Below are positions 47,566 through 56,970 of a stretch of 64,000 bases of DNA, one piece after another; positions within the stretch are counted from its first letter, which is position 1; the number at the start of each line of letters is the position of its first letter. The translations under genes and the position numbers were made by a program. The notes below the pieces were generated by a model. That model had not been told where the DNA came from and searched no databases. It was given only the letters and a program-made list of their open reading frames with translations. The stretch covers positions 50,002-114,001 of the forward strand of contig LSRX01001583.1 in assembly GCA_001939145.1 (NCBI GenBank), written 5' to 3'. The stretch comes from Symbiodinium microadriaticum. Lineage: Eukaryota; Sar; Dinophyceae; Suessiales; Symbiodiniaceae.

Positions 47566-47874
47566 GGCTCTCGAGAAATGCGGACTCACGCTTATGACAT
47601 GAACTGTGACAAGAAACACATCGACGCTCTGGCATGACAAGACATGTAACCTAACACGTAACCTAAAGAGTTGTCCTGGCAGCGACGGGAGCGTGTGACG
47701 TGCGACCGCTCAGCAGCTCTTGCCGACAAGCAACAGCCCAGCACGAGAGCCGGCCGCGTTTTCCTCCGCGGTGCTCGTCATGATCTGGATCAGGGGGCCC
47801 GCTGCCCCTGTCCGTGATCCGCGCGTCCTGCTATAAGTTGGGTCAACCGACCACATGCGAACACCGCCGCTCTA

Positions 47875-48042
47875 TCAATCCATGCTACGCATGGACACAT
47901 CGTCTGCATTTCCTACCTCACGACCGTCACTGCCCGAAGGTCGGCACATCAAGTCACGACGAACTGGGGGTATGTCTGCTGCATCGCACCTGCGACGCAA
48001 CTCCGTCGCCAACTGTCGCCGTGTCAAGCTGCTGATGTCCAT
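47875..48042 (-). CDS. small ORF with SAP-like N-terminus (candidate)
   Basis: The frame from ATG 48042 begins MDISSLTRRQLATELRRRCD, which has the helix-turn-helix spacing of a SAP DNA-binding motif, and is followed by RRDLM. It lies between the recombinase and the gag-like ORF on the same strand. It may instead be an exon of either neighbour. Confidence 0.22.
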   Translation of the reverse strand: MDISSLTRRQLATELRRRCDAADIPPVRRDLMCRPSGSDGREVGNADDVSMRSMD

Positions 48043-48125
48043 GTCCTGCGGCCAGAAAAGAAAAGAAACATTGTCAGCTGCTGCGGTGACTGCACCAAAA
48101 CTGCGACTAGATGACCCTGTAACAC

Positions 48126-49865
48126 TCACGACTCGCTGCTGCTGGTCTCCGACAAACTACTGCTCTCTGAGCCATCGCCAGCGGATTCACTCTGTGACTC
48201 CGCCCCTGGCATCTGTGCCTCAAAACAGCGCCTGCACAAGTCGGGCGAACCACCAGGGGCGCTCGTGATCCTATCAAAATACCGACATCCGTAAGGCCAT
48301 CCGCATCGTGTGCGCCACTTCTTGGGCATGTTTGCCGCTTCTTCCACGGCAATCCGGTGGATGCGACCGGATCTGGGCTGCCTGATGAACTGCTCAGCCG
48401 GCTTCTCAACTGCCCTCTGCAATGCAGACATCTCTGCACGCAACGTGTCAATCGCCGCTGCACTGCTAGCAAGCGAGCCCTGTACCGCGGATGAAGAAGG
48501 AGCCGCCACAGCCCGGCGAGCCCGCTTAGGCGATCTCTCTCGGTCGCGAAGCGTGGACGCACTACCCTCAACTGAGAAAAGCTGAATCGCCCCTGCTCCG
48601 GCCTCCAGTGAAGAATCCAGCGACCCGCCTTGGGACAGGATCTGAGATGCGGCTGCTGGCACCTGTGTCAATGGAGCCTGCTGAACATACCTCTGTATGG
48701 CGTGTGAGGTCCAACGGCCCAAAATTTGGACCAGACTCAACCATTGGGCGCCACTGACTCTGGCGCAATGGCCCTGAAATCTGTCCAGTTGGTGCCCACT
48801 CTCATCAGGGCGCTGAAGGGGCACCCCCGCATGTTCCAAAGCCAGACGAAACCCCCTAATGATGGACGTCTTGCTGAGCTCCAGTCCGTCGCTGGCGGGC
48901 ACAACAAAGCTCGCCGTCCTAGCATGAACCGACTCCCACTGTCGAATCCTCTCCAGGTGACGCTGCACAGCTTCAAAAGGATAAAGTCGTTGCCGGCTGA
49001 TGCGGCAAGCGCACTTGAGGCTCCGAAGGCATAGGGTCCCGGCCGAATCAGTCTTGTGTACCGGCAAAAGAATGTGAGCCTGAGCCTGATCCAGGTAAAG
49101 GTGGCCCTTCCTCAAGGCTCCCAATTCCACTTCTCTGAGCATGAACCAGCAACTGAAAAGCAACACATCCGCCCAGGCCTCGGGATCGTCCTGTCTCCAA
49201 GGGCCCGGGTCGTGATCTCCGGCCCGCAAAGCTGCCGAAAGAGCTCCCACGGGAAATGAATCTTTCAACTGCGCTGGCCCAAGCCCGCGCCGCACAGACC
49301 GAATGCAATCCCTGATGTGGCTGCGAAGCTCATCCGACACAACCTGATGCAGTTCCCGCTCCTGGTAACGACATGCATTGCTGAAATACTGTGCCACGCT
49401 ACGATAAGCTCCCATCTTCAAGGACGCCACTACAGCTGATATGTTCTCCCGCGTCAACGGATATGGACGCAGCTCCCATGCCGCACACAGCTGACTCCAC
49501 AATGCCAAACGGCTCTGAACTGGCCCCGTCGTGCTATGTGCCATAAAATCCTCCCGCAACAGCCTCAAGGCGCTCTCTCGGGATTCAGGTCGGGCGGCAG
49601 CGAAGGCCGCAGACTGATCCGCTCTTCTGCGGACCGAAACAACCGGAAGGTCCGTCCTGCGTGCCGGTGCCTGAAGAAACTCGGGCCTTGTGGGTTCATC
49701 CTGACACAGCATCTGCAGCTGCCACGCTGCAACCCCAGCGGCCTGAAGGCTCGAGGCACGCGCCGAAACATCGCGCAAACTCAAGACGCCATTCTCTACC
49801 AAAATCGGTGCCAGCTCCTGCAAACCTCTCTGCCGGAGCCGGCCCCACAACTCTGAAACTTCCAT
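48126..49865 (-). CDS. tyrosine recombinase of the retroelement
   Basis: Site-specific recombinase expected to insert the circular DNA form of the element. I prefer the ATG at 49865 ([14 protein letters not shown]), although the frame is open from 50081. Counting from 50081, the catalytic set is Arg316 ([14 protein letters not shown]), Lys343 ([10 protein letters not shown]), His438 and Arg441 ([12 protein letters not shown]), Trp457/His460 (GRWTSH) and the nucleophile Tyr465 (AIQRYVQ). An N-terminal SAM-like core-binding region spans about 160-270. The tail holds a basic segment ([12 protein letters not shown]), a Cys cluster (CGWPYGC...CRRC) and an acidic Ser/Glu end. The ORF is uninterrupted, unlike the rest of the element. 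It lies upstream of RT, the reverse of the common DIRS order. Confidence 0.87.
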   Translation of the reverse strand: MEVSELWGRLRQRGLQELAPILVENGVLSLRDVSARASSLQAAGVAAWQLQMLCQDEPTRPEFLQAPARRTDLPVVSVRRRADQSAAFAAARPESRESALRLLREDFMAHSTTGPVQSRLALWSQLCAAWELRPYPLTRENISAVVASLKMGAYRSVAQYFSNACRYQERELHQVVSDELRSHIRDCIRSVRRGLGPAQLKDSFPVGALSAALRAGDHDPGPWRQDDPEAWADVLLFSCWFMLREVELGALRKGHLYLDQAQAHILLPVHKTDSAGTLCLRSLKCACRISRQRLYPFEAVQRHLERIRQWESVHARTASFVVPASDGLELSKTSIIRGFRLALEHAGVPLQRPDESGHQLDRFQGHCARVSGAQWLSLVQILGRWTSHAIQRYVQQAPLTQVPAAASQILSQGGSLDSSLEAGAGAIQLFSVEGSASTLRDRERSPKRARRAVAAPSSSAVQGSLASSAAAIDTLRAEMSALQRAVEKPAEQFIRQPRSGRIHRIAVEEAANMPKKWRTRCGWPYGCRYFDRITSAPGGSPDLCRRCFEAQMPGAESQSESAGDGSESSSLSETSSSES

Positions 49866-49872
49866 CTTGAGC

Positions 49873-50421
49873 CTACAAACCGTGTTCACTGACGGGCGCT
49901 GCTGAAGCGCATGTGCACACAACTGAAGCATGCACTGTCCTGTCCTGGCCCAACAAGCCGGTCTGGTCCCGGTAGAAAACCAGAGCGCATCGAGCCGCGC
50001 CCCCAGGCTCGCAAAAGGCTGAAAGGATGCGGGAGTGGAATAAGACACTGTTGTGATCGGTCGCTCGCAAAGAAGTGGCATCTCTGAAGCTAGCAGGTAT
50101 CCCCCGAGGCTGTCCGGACTGAATCGGGAACCCCCGGTCGCACTTCAAGGAAGTCAAAAGATCGACCAAACCGCCCACAAGGCGTTCAGTGTCCTCGCCG
50201 AAATGACAGCAAAGGTTCAACAAAGAGTGCCTGGCCTGCTCCAGAAGAAAGTCATAAGCCAAATGATAGTCTGTGCCCGCGATGTAGCTCACAGCCTCAA
50301 TCTCGGCTACCGCCCAGCTAACCTCAGCCTGGCAGCAACGGGCCATCGCGGCAAATCGAACTATCTGAAAAGCTCTGATCTCGAGCCACAATGCTTCAGC
50401 ATTGTGACTCATCCATGTCAC
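49873..50421 (-). CDS. leader ORF of the retroelement (candidate)
   Basis: An open frame starts inside repeat A1 ([17 protein letters not shown]) and reads on as coherent helical protein ([37 protein letters not shown]). It overlaps the extended N-terminus of the recombinase frame. It could be a true first ORF of the element. No domain is recognised. Confidence 0.35.
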   Translation of the reverse strand: MTWMSHNAEALWLEIRAFQIVRFAAMARCCQAEVSWAVAEIEAVSYIAGTDYHLAYDFLLEQARHSLLNLCCHFGEDTERLVGGLVDLLTSLKCDRGFPIQSGQPRGIPASFRDATSLRATDHNSVLFHSRILSAFCEPGGAARCALVFYRDQTGLLGQDRTVHASVVCTCASAAPVSEHGL

Positions 50422-50442
50422 TGTGCACTTAAAGTGCTACAA
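50362..50442 (-). repeat. split direct repeat A1 (outer)
   Basis: 81 bp, outer 5' end of the element, matching A2 with two substitutions. It carries the same two inverted repeats as A2. Confidence 0.92.
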
Positions 50443-50968
50443 TTCAACTCTGCCGAGTGCAACCGGGTGGCGGCAACTTTGAAACGAGAAATGCCTGCCG
50501 TAAGCGAATGATATGAGCGGACGATTCAACAGGAGCTGCAAGCATCTGCGAGCCTCCGCCCTTGACTGAACGGCATCCACAGCGATGGCGTCTTCCAGGA
50601 TGTCCAGCAGATCATCCGTGTCCATGACAGGGAAGGCTACTCATGCAGTTTCGAGATACCGTCATATTCTCGTTCTGGATGCTGACCACTTGGAAAAGCA
50701 AAACATGTAGCTGATCCAGTTGAACGGCATTGGACACTACAAGTCTGAGCTTATGTCCTGCAATCACACGGATATATCTGTATCTCTCTGAGTGTGTCTT
50801 GCGGTCGGAAATGGCATCAAAGTGCTTGTACAGGAAGATGCTGTCCCATGAACAGACTTTGCATCCACTGCAGACGCGCCTGTGCCAAACTCCGCAAAGC
50901 CTGCATCTCACACGTCTCTGATCAATCATCTGTGGGAACGTCCGAAAACAACATCCAAAATCTGGCAC
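50443..50968 (-). CDS. candidate host exons flanking the retroelement
   Basis: A minus-strand ATG at 50625 opens DTDDLLDILEDAIAVDAVQS and continues LQLLLNRPLISFAYGRHF up to the A1 boundary at 50442. Further upstream a frame at 50968-50612 has a Cys-rich segment (CRLCGVWHRRVCSGCKVC) that could bind zinc. The element seems to cut the first of these frames. No family is recognised. Confidence 0.35.
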
Positions 50969-51540
50969 GGGCAGTCCTGGCCTTGCGTGTCATGACCCGT
51001 GCAGTGATCCCTTGACCTCAAGGACTCCAGAAGCCGGCAAGTTTCACAGACTGACAGAGGATCTTTGCCAGGGCATCTGGAAATTATGCTGCAATGCCAC
51101 TTCCCACATCGGTCACTTTGTGATGCGCGCTCTGCTACAAGCGTGCCCGGAAGGCTGGATTCAGCCCAGACCTCTCTGAAGAGACTGCAATCACCAACCC
51201 GAAGCCGCATTGGCAGTTGCTCGCTCCGAGACTTTGCAGAGCCGGGACTCCTTCAGGCATTGTCCTGACAAGCCGTGCACAGATGTCGGCTCTAAACACA
51301 CATGCAATGCCAGAAGCTAAGCCGGGCTCCAGAAGGAAGGGGTCGTTCAAGCTCTGACCTGCTGCTGCAATAGTGGCGGCTTATCATTATTGCCCAAGAT
51401 ACAACATCCATTATGACATACCACATTTATGTTTGTCTCTCTTACACTGCGATGATAACAGCTATTGTTGTTAAATCTTATTTTCACTGTTATTCTTCCT
51501 GTTTGCATTGTCATAATAATTGCGTGCGCCAAACACGTGT
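50969..51540. other. no gene recognised
   Basis: Open frames are short and lack domain similarity. The right part is rich in AT-containing simple words. Confidence 0.35.
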
Positions 51541-52135
51541 AACATGAATACTACTAATGCTTACACTAAAAGAGATACTAATACTGATACTGATACTGAT
51601 GCTACACTAGTACTCATACGAGTACTAACACTAGCTGCTATGAACCCCTTAACCGATGCACGGGACTGGCGCTCGTACACTAACACTAATACTAACACGA
51701 GTGCGCGATTCTGTGGCAGTAAAGCAGGCAAGTGGGGCAAGTGAGGCAAGAGTACCAAAATGACCAAGATGACCGCGAGAACAGCCCCACCATAAAACCA
51801 GAAAGCAAGATGACCAAGATAACAAGATTGCCAACCCGCCGGTCATCTTGACCCCCCCAAGTGGGCCAAGATTACCAAGATGACCGTTCATCTTGACCCC
51901 CTTCAAGATGACCAAGATGACCAGGGAACGAGCAAGATGACCAAGAATTCCAAGAGAGCAACCCTAACCAAGACGACCGGACGCAATAGCTGTTCCAATG
52001 TCCCGGCACAGTGTATCAATACTAATGTTAGTTTTGGTATCAGTCTTGGCATTAGTATTCATATGTATATATATATATATATAATATAATATTCAAGTTA
52101 GCACTGGTATCAGTATCAGTATGAGTTTTAGTATT
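51541..52135. repeat. CAAGATGAC-type repeats between inverted GATACT/AGTATC microsatellites
   Basis: The left arm at 51575-51620 contains ACTGATACTGATACTGAT and the right arm at 52105-52135 contains the complementary GTATCAGTATCAGTAT. Between them (51750-51982) CCAAGATGACC occurs many times in both orientations, including GGTCATCTTGAC. A short (TA)n tract lies at 52066-52090. Confidence 0.85.
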
Positions 52136-52548
52136 GCCAACTAGTAATTATGATTGGTCCTTTTCATCTTGCTGGAAGCTTCCGGCTGCCTCCGCTTCCA
52201 TCCTTCAGAGAGCCGTACATCACCGCAGCCTCCGCGCCCGAAATGCCGCCGGCTTCTCTTGCCCGAAGATCCCGCCACATCAGGACGCTGGCCTCTCGAC
52301 GAGTTCGTACCAGGTGCAAAAGGCAGTTGCGGTGCCGAAAAGACCTGGAGATTTAGACAAGTCGCGCACAAACCTAGAAGGGCCAGCGATGCAGAAGTGA
52401 GAAGGACGCCACTCTGCATATCCAGACTGAGTCTCCGTCCTTGCAGCCGCTCGACAGAAGGAAAAAGCCGTGACAATGCATGAGCAGCTATGGATGGCTC
52501 TGCGGTCGCAGGTGCTGAGGTTACCACCCTCCGTGGATCGCAGCCTGA

Positions 52549-52571
52549 TTTAGGGTTTAGGGTTCAGGGTT
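52549..52571 (+). repeat. interstitial telomere-like repeat
   Basis: About three units of TTTAGGG, the last degenerate (TTCAGGG). Confidence 0.85.
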
Positions 52572-52837
52572 GCATGCAATGGCTTGGAATCTGCATCAAC
52601 TCGTGAGGTTCGGCAATGTATGACTGGCAACAAAGCATCATCTCGGATGTGGGCTGTTTCGCAAGGCTTGGTGGGGTTCTGTCGGTAATCCCTAAGCCCT
52701 ATAAGACAAGATTGCTACAGAACGCCATCTACCACAACCCTTTTTCTATTGACTGCCTGGCTGCAATGTGCTAAGGCAGAGCCCCATGCTGAGACACAGA
52801 TCCACAAAGTTGGCGAAAGCACAGAGCAGGGAGTAGA

Positions 52838-53209
52838 GTGCCTTCCGTTCCTCACGAGGACATGCACCGTCTTTCAAGATGCCCCACCGCCAGGCCATGT
52901 GTCAAACAAGGGGCAAATACCGCAATAAGACCAATCATCGGCACCAGTATGTCGCATAGTCCACCCCAAATGTCTCCAAGTGCGAAGCGACACAAAGCTA
53001 CCAGTCCTTGCCTCAGCTGTGGAAAGCCCCATTGGACATACAACATCCTGGATGCTAACTGCAAACAATGCACAATGAAGCCACCACCAGGATCACACGC
53101 TGCAGGGGCGACTCTGCATGAGACGAGCCATGCAGACTTCCTTGCACTGACAGGCCCTCACCGTGCAAAAGCATCCACACGATTTAGTCTCCCCCAAGAT
53201 TTGCTTTGA
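52838..53209 (+). CDS. candidate ORF with a Cys4 motif
   Basis: A 123-codon frame with CLSCGKPHWTYNILDANCKQ followed by C, i.e. two CxxC pairs 13 residues apart, as in zinc ribbons. The rest is Ser/Pro-rich and low in structure. No neighbouring exon was found and it may be chance or a transposon remnant. Confidence 0.25.
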   Translation: MPSVPHEDMHRLSRCPTARPCVKQGANTAIRPIIGTSMSHSPPQMSPSAKRHKATSPCLSCGKPHWTYNILDANCKQCTMKPPPGSHAAGATLHETSHADFLALTGPHRAKASTRFSLPQDLL

Positions 53210-55302
53210 ACGAACTCTCGGCGCGTCGCACACGCGACTTTAGGACGGGCGAATCGTTCGAAGTCGTGCGCTACGTCACCTCCAAAGTGCCGCTGCTTTT
53301 TGGAATGCAGAGTTTGTGTGTGAGAGCCCGAGGTTGCTGGTTGTCTTGAGTTGCGATTGTCACCCTCCGAACATTTCAACTTGACTGGGCATGCCGTAAT
53401 GCTTCCTAACCCAGGCAAAATCAAAGCTAAGTGGTAGGAAGAACCTGCAAGCAATGCACAGTGCAGAGATGCCGCCAGATAACACGTTTCTCGTACCCTG
53501 CATTGGCTCCGGTAGTAATTAGGGCAGATAGCGACCACAGAAAACTGAAGTCGCTCATCAGGACAAGGTGATCAAATCGGATATCAGCTCTCCGGGTGAG
53601 AGAGGCTTCTTTAGGTCCATACTTCTGGTTCAGCCTGCTTGACCTCACCTACTCAGCAAGGTGCAAACGGAAAGGACTGCCACTGCGACGAAGTGTCTCT
53701 GAAGAATCGGAGTTGTGGCCTCCATCTCGGCTTATCTGCTGGCCGCACAGTGCACTTTGCCGCTCAAGCAAGACGGGCCATGAAGGACATCGGCGCCGAG
53801 TCCTTTCTACATTCCGGGTTGCGGCTTTTTTTTCGCCTCGAGATCAAAAGCGGCAACAGACACCAGGGCAAGTACCAACCTGGAGTGTAGTTCTCCAAGT
53901 TAGGGTCCCTTTTGGGCTCCTTTTTTGTAAGGGTGCCGTACTATATTTGGGGACCTAAAACGGGACCTAATTTAGAAAACTACCCATTCGCAATGGGCCT
54001 CGGGTTATGATTACTACGACAGTGCCAGATGGCAGTCTGCGGGCTAAAACGAAGTCGCTTCCCTAGCTGTGACACTGTAACAACAGCTTGACGTCGGAAT
54101 ACAGTCCGGCGAAGGTTCCAGAGTTGTGGTAGACGACTCAACTCAGCCATTTGAAGCCGGCCTTCCTTCCGCGTTCTTCTACTTCGACTCATGCAGTTTG
54201 CTGAAGCCGTATGTGTCAGTGCAGCTACTCGCTCCGAAGCCCGAGTTCGCCACACATTCGAGACAACACTTTCCCGGTGTCCTTTGGTAGACGACCAGTT
54301 TCCATGCAGGAAAGTGTATAGGATGCATGCTGACGCAGCTCGGCTCCTGAATACTTTCCTTCACACCCAGCGGTGAATCAGCTATGGAGTAGAAAATCGC
54401 CTGGCCTGTCAAGCCGGCGGAGGATGGCTTCAGTTCTTCAAGGCCTGTGAATGGCTGAGCTTCGGGCCACCTAGCTGGTTCATGCCTACTTCGAGCGACA
54501 CTCGTGTTCCTTGCTTCACGGTGAATGTGCTCCGCTGACCACAACGACACCACTTCCAGCCCAGCGACGCAGAGAGGGCTTCTCGAACAGCGTCAAGAGC
54601 GAATAACCTCGGCTCGCTGTTCTACGGCGATCGGAGCATTTCCATAGTCCCTTCAAGTCCAAAAGTTGCGATTAGATAGTGTGTGAGATGGCCTTTCAGA
54701 GTCTCCGAAAATCTGTCATAGCCCGTGTCCAGATAGGTCCTCAGGGGCTCAGAGGGCCAGCGACGAGTCATCTCTGGCTTCGTGATATCTCTTCAGCTGA
54801 GCACTCATCCTTCTCGATTCCTTCATCGCCGCTGCCACTCGCAAGATATCCATGACCTGGCCAGTCTGCACTGCTTCTGTCATCTTCTGTCGCAGCTGGG
54901 GCGGCCGGGCGGCCTCTTCCCTGCTTAGGTCGCACATGGTGAGAACGTGTCTGGCGGTCCTCTGCATTTTTCAGCGAAGTTGGCGACTCCGATGACCCTC
55001 TCAAGCAAAGGAATGCCTGCTGGCGCTGGGCGCAGGAGGATCGCTGGGCTGATACCCCAGCCTCCGTCACAACAGTATATTACGCAAATCAACATATATT
55101 CACCTGCCCACGTCAAGGAAAGTGCACGAGCAATCCGATTCGGATAAATAAAGCCAGCTTCTCTACATTCTGACGTGAGCCACAGGCTCACGGGCGCTCA
55201 AAGGACTTTCGACTGCATATTAAGCACCGCGTCCTACTGTCATACACTATTCCGGAAGGGTGCCTTCTCTCTTCATGCTTGTACAAGAAGGAGGTTGCGT
55301 TG
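53210..55302. other. no gene recognised
   Basis: Only short open frames on both strands. Nothing repetitive stands out. Confidence 0.35.
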
Positions 55303-55941
55303 TCATTCTTCAACAACCTGACACTCGGATGATCTGAAGTTGAGGAATTCTCTATGAGTCACGCGTCGGTCTCGCCAGGAAAATCCAAGGACGGCACCAG
55401 TCCTCCATGTCCGGGACGCCAAGATTCCTTGGCTCAATGCACTCTCTCCCAGCAAGCTTCCACAACTACGATTTTGCAAGCATTGGCAGCCAAAGCTCGA
55501 CGGTCTTCGTGCTGAAGGCTCGGAGAGACTACACGTGACTACAACGGGCTTGAAGCTGCAGGCACAAAACCACCTGGGACTGCCAACACCACTAAGACAG
55601 GTTAAACGATCATTGCCCGGTCGAATACTGCTTGCCGTGTCCTTGATGGCAGGCTTGGGCTGATCGCCCAGGGATGCATTGATCTGCAAGAAGTCACCGA
55701 GGACAGCAGCAGAACAAAAGCTCTTCCGAACAGCGAAAGCCTCCCAGAGGCGCAGCTCCAGCAAATCCAGCTCTGGCCTTTCCAGCTCTGCCCTGCGTCT
55801 CGCACACACCCCAACTTGTGTGATACCAAGCCAGGAACCCTCCTCCCATTCCAGTCGTAACCTCACACTGTAGCACACTGTAGCATCTGCAAAAAGAGTG
55901 ACAAAAAACCGATGAGGCAGAAATTGAGGCATCTGCATCAA
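55303..55941 (-). CDS. candidate ORF, unidentified
   Basis: Of 212 codons the first 95 read as protein (FVTLFADATVCYSVRLRLEW; ERPELDLLELRLWEAFAV; AAVLGDFLQINASLGDQ). The remainder is Ser/Arg-rich and less convincing, so only part may be an exon. Confidence 0.25.
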   Translation of the reverse strand: MMQMPQFLPHRFFVTLFADATVCYSVRLRLEWEEGSWLGITQVGVCARRRAELERPELDLLELRLWEAFAVRKSFCSAAVLGDFLQINASLGDQPKPAIKDTASSIRPGNDRLTCLSGVGSPRWFCACSFKPVVVTCSLSEPSARRPSSFGCQCLQNRSCGSLLGESALSQGILASRTWRTGAVLGFSWRDRRVTHREFLNFRSSECQVVEE

Positions 55942-56888
55942 CCAAGGCTCGTGGCACCGCGCGACCTCACTCTCCAGGGCCCAGGACCCAGGACTTCAAG
56001 AAACCTTCAGACAAATAACGCCCAGGGCCCAGTACGAGTGCCGTCCAAGATGTGTTTCCACGCCGGATCCCTTAGTGTTGCGGCGTGTCGGCACTGAACT
56101 AATCACAAACTTTAAGTCCGTGGCTTGCAGTTGGGAGATTTCAGGGTCACCTCGGCTCCGGCGTTTAGAGTTCTCTGGCGCACCCACGTCAGAACATCTC
56201 ACACCGACGGGCACCAGGCCATGCGCTCAGGATGAAAGGCTGCTGGGGGTCGCCGCTCCACCTTGACTCTGACAGAGTCCGACACAGTCTGACAACCACG
56301 CACTGAAAACCATCTCTGGCCACCGAGGCACCAGGGGCTGGTACAGCCGGACAACGGCCTTCAGAAGCCGTGCATCGCGGTATCCGTGTGTGACAAGCAC
56401 CGGGCAAGGAAGCATCCGAGGCTTCCGACATCCCGCAGCTCTGGAGACGCCAGCCTTCAACAGAGACTCAGCTGCTCCTCTGCCTCTCTGTTCTCTTGTG
56501 ATGGCTGAAAAAGGCGAGAAGAAAGCACGGGACCGAAAGCACAGGACCGAAAGCAATCAGACCCGGCGGGACCGTCAAAACTGGGTTAAGTCAACGTGCA
56601 TCTGCCCGCTTTCTCTACACCACAAAGAATTAGCTCGATGCGATGGCTACAGAAAGGCAAACCGACCAAAGGACAAGGAAGAGAGAAACCAAGAGACAAA
56701 GCGAGAACCAGAGCCGGTTCGACAAACAAAGAGACACCGAGACACATCGACAAACTAACAGAGATACCGGAGCGAGGCGAGGGTCGGCAAGCACGGCTCA
56801 ACAAATTCGATCTCAAATCCACTTATCCGTTTTGGGCCCGTTTTTGCCAGAGCATGCATGCTGCAAGCAGGTACAGCCGTGCTACCCT

Positions 56889-56922
<34 letters not shown>

Positions 56923-56939
56923 CGCTCGCTCGCTCGCTG

Positions 56940-56970
<31 letters not shown>

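Larger units (their letters stand above)
42489..50442 (-). mobile_element. tyrosine-recombinase retrotransposon with C5-DNA methyltransferase and split direct repeats
   Basis: A 7.95 kb element reading on the minus strand. Order in its own sense: A1 repeat (50442-50362), leader ORF, tyrosine recombinase, gag-like ORF, C5-cytosine methyltransferase, reverse transcriptase, RNase H, B1 (42918-42777), A2 (42776-42696), B2 (42630-42489). The A1-ORFs-B1-A2-B2 order is the split-direct-repeat layout known for PAT/Ngaro-type YR retroelements. It lacks LTRs and a DDE integrase, and insertion would use the recombinase. Methyltransferase-bearing retrotransposons have been reported from Symbiodinium. A1/A2 differ at 2 of 81 positions and B1/B2 at 6 of 142 by my count, so the insertion is young, yet several ORFs contain single-base frameshifts. 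Confidence 0.88.
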
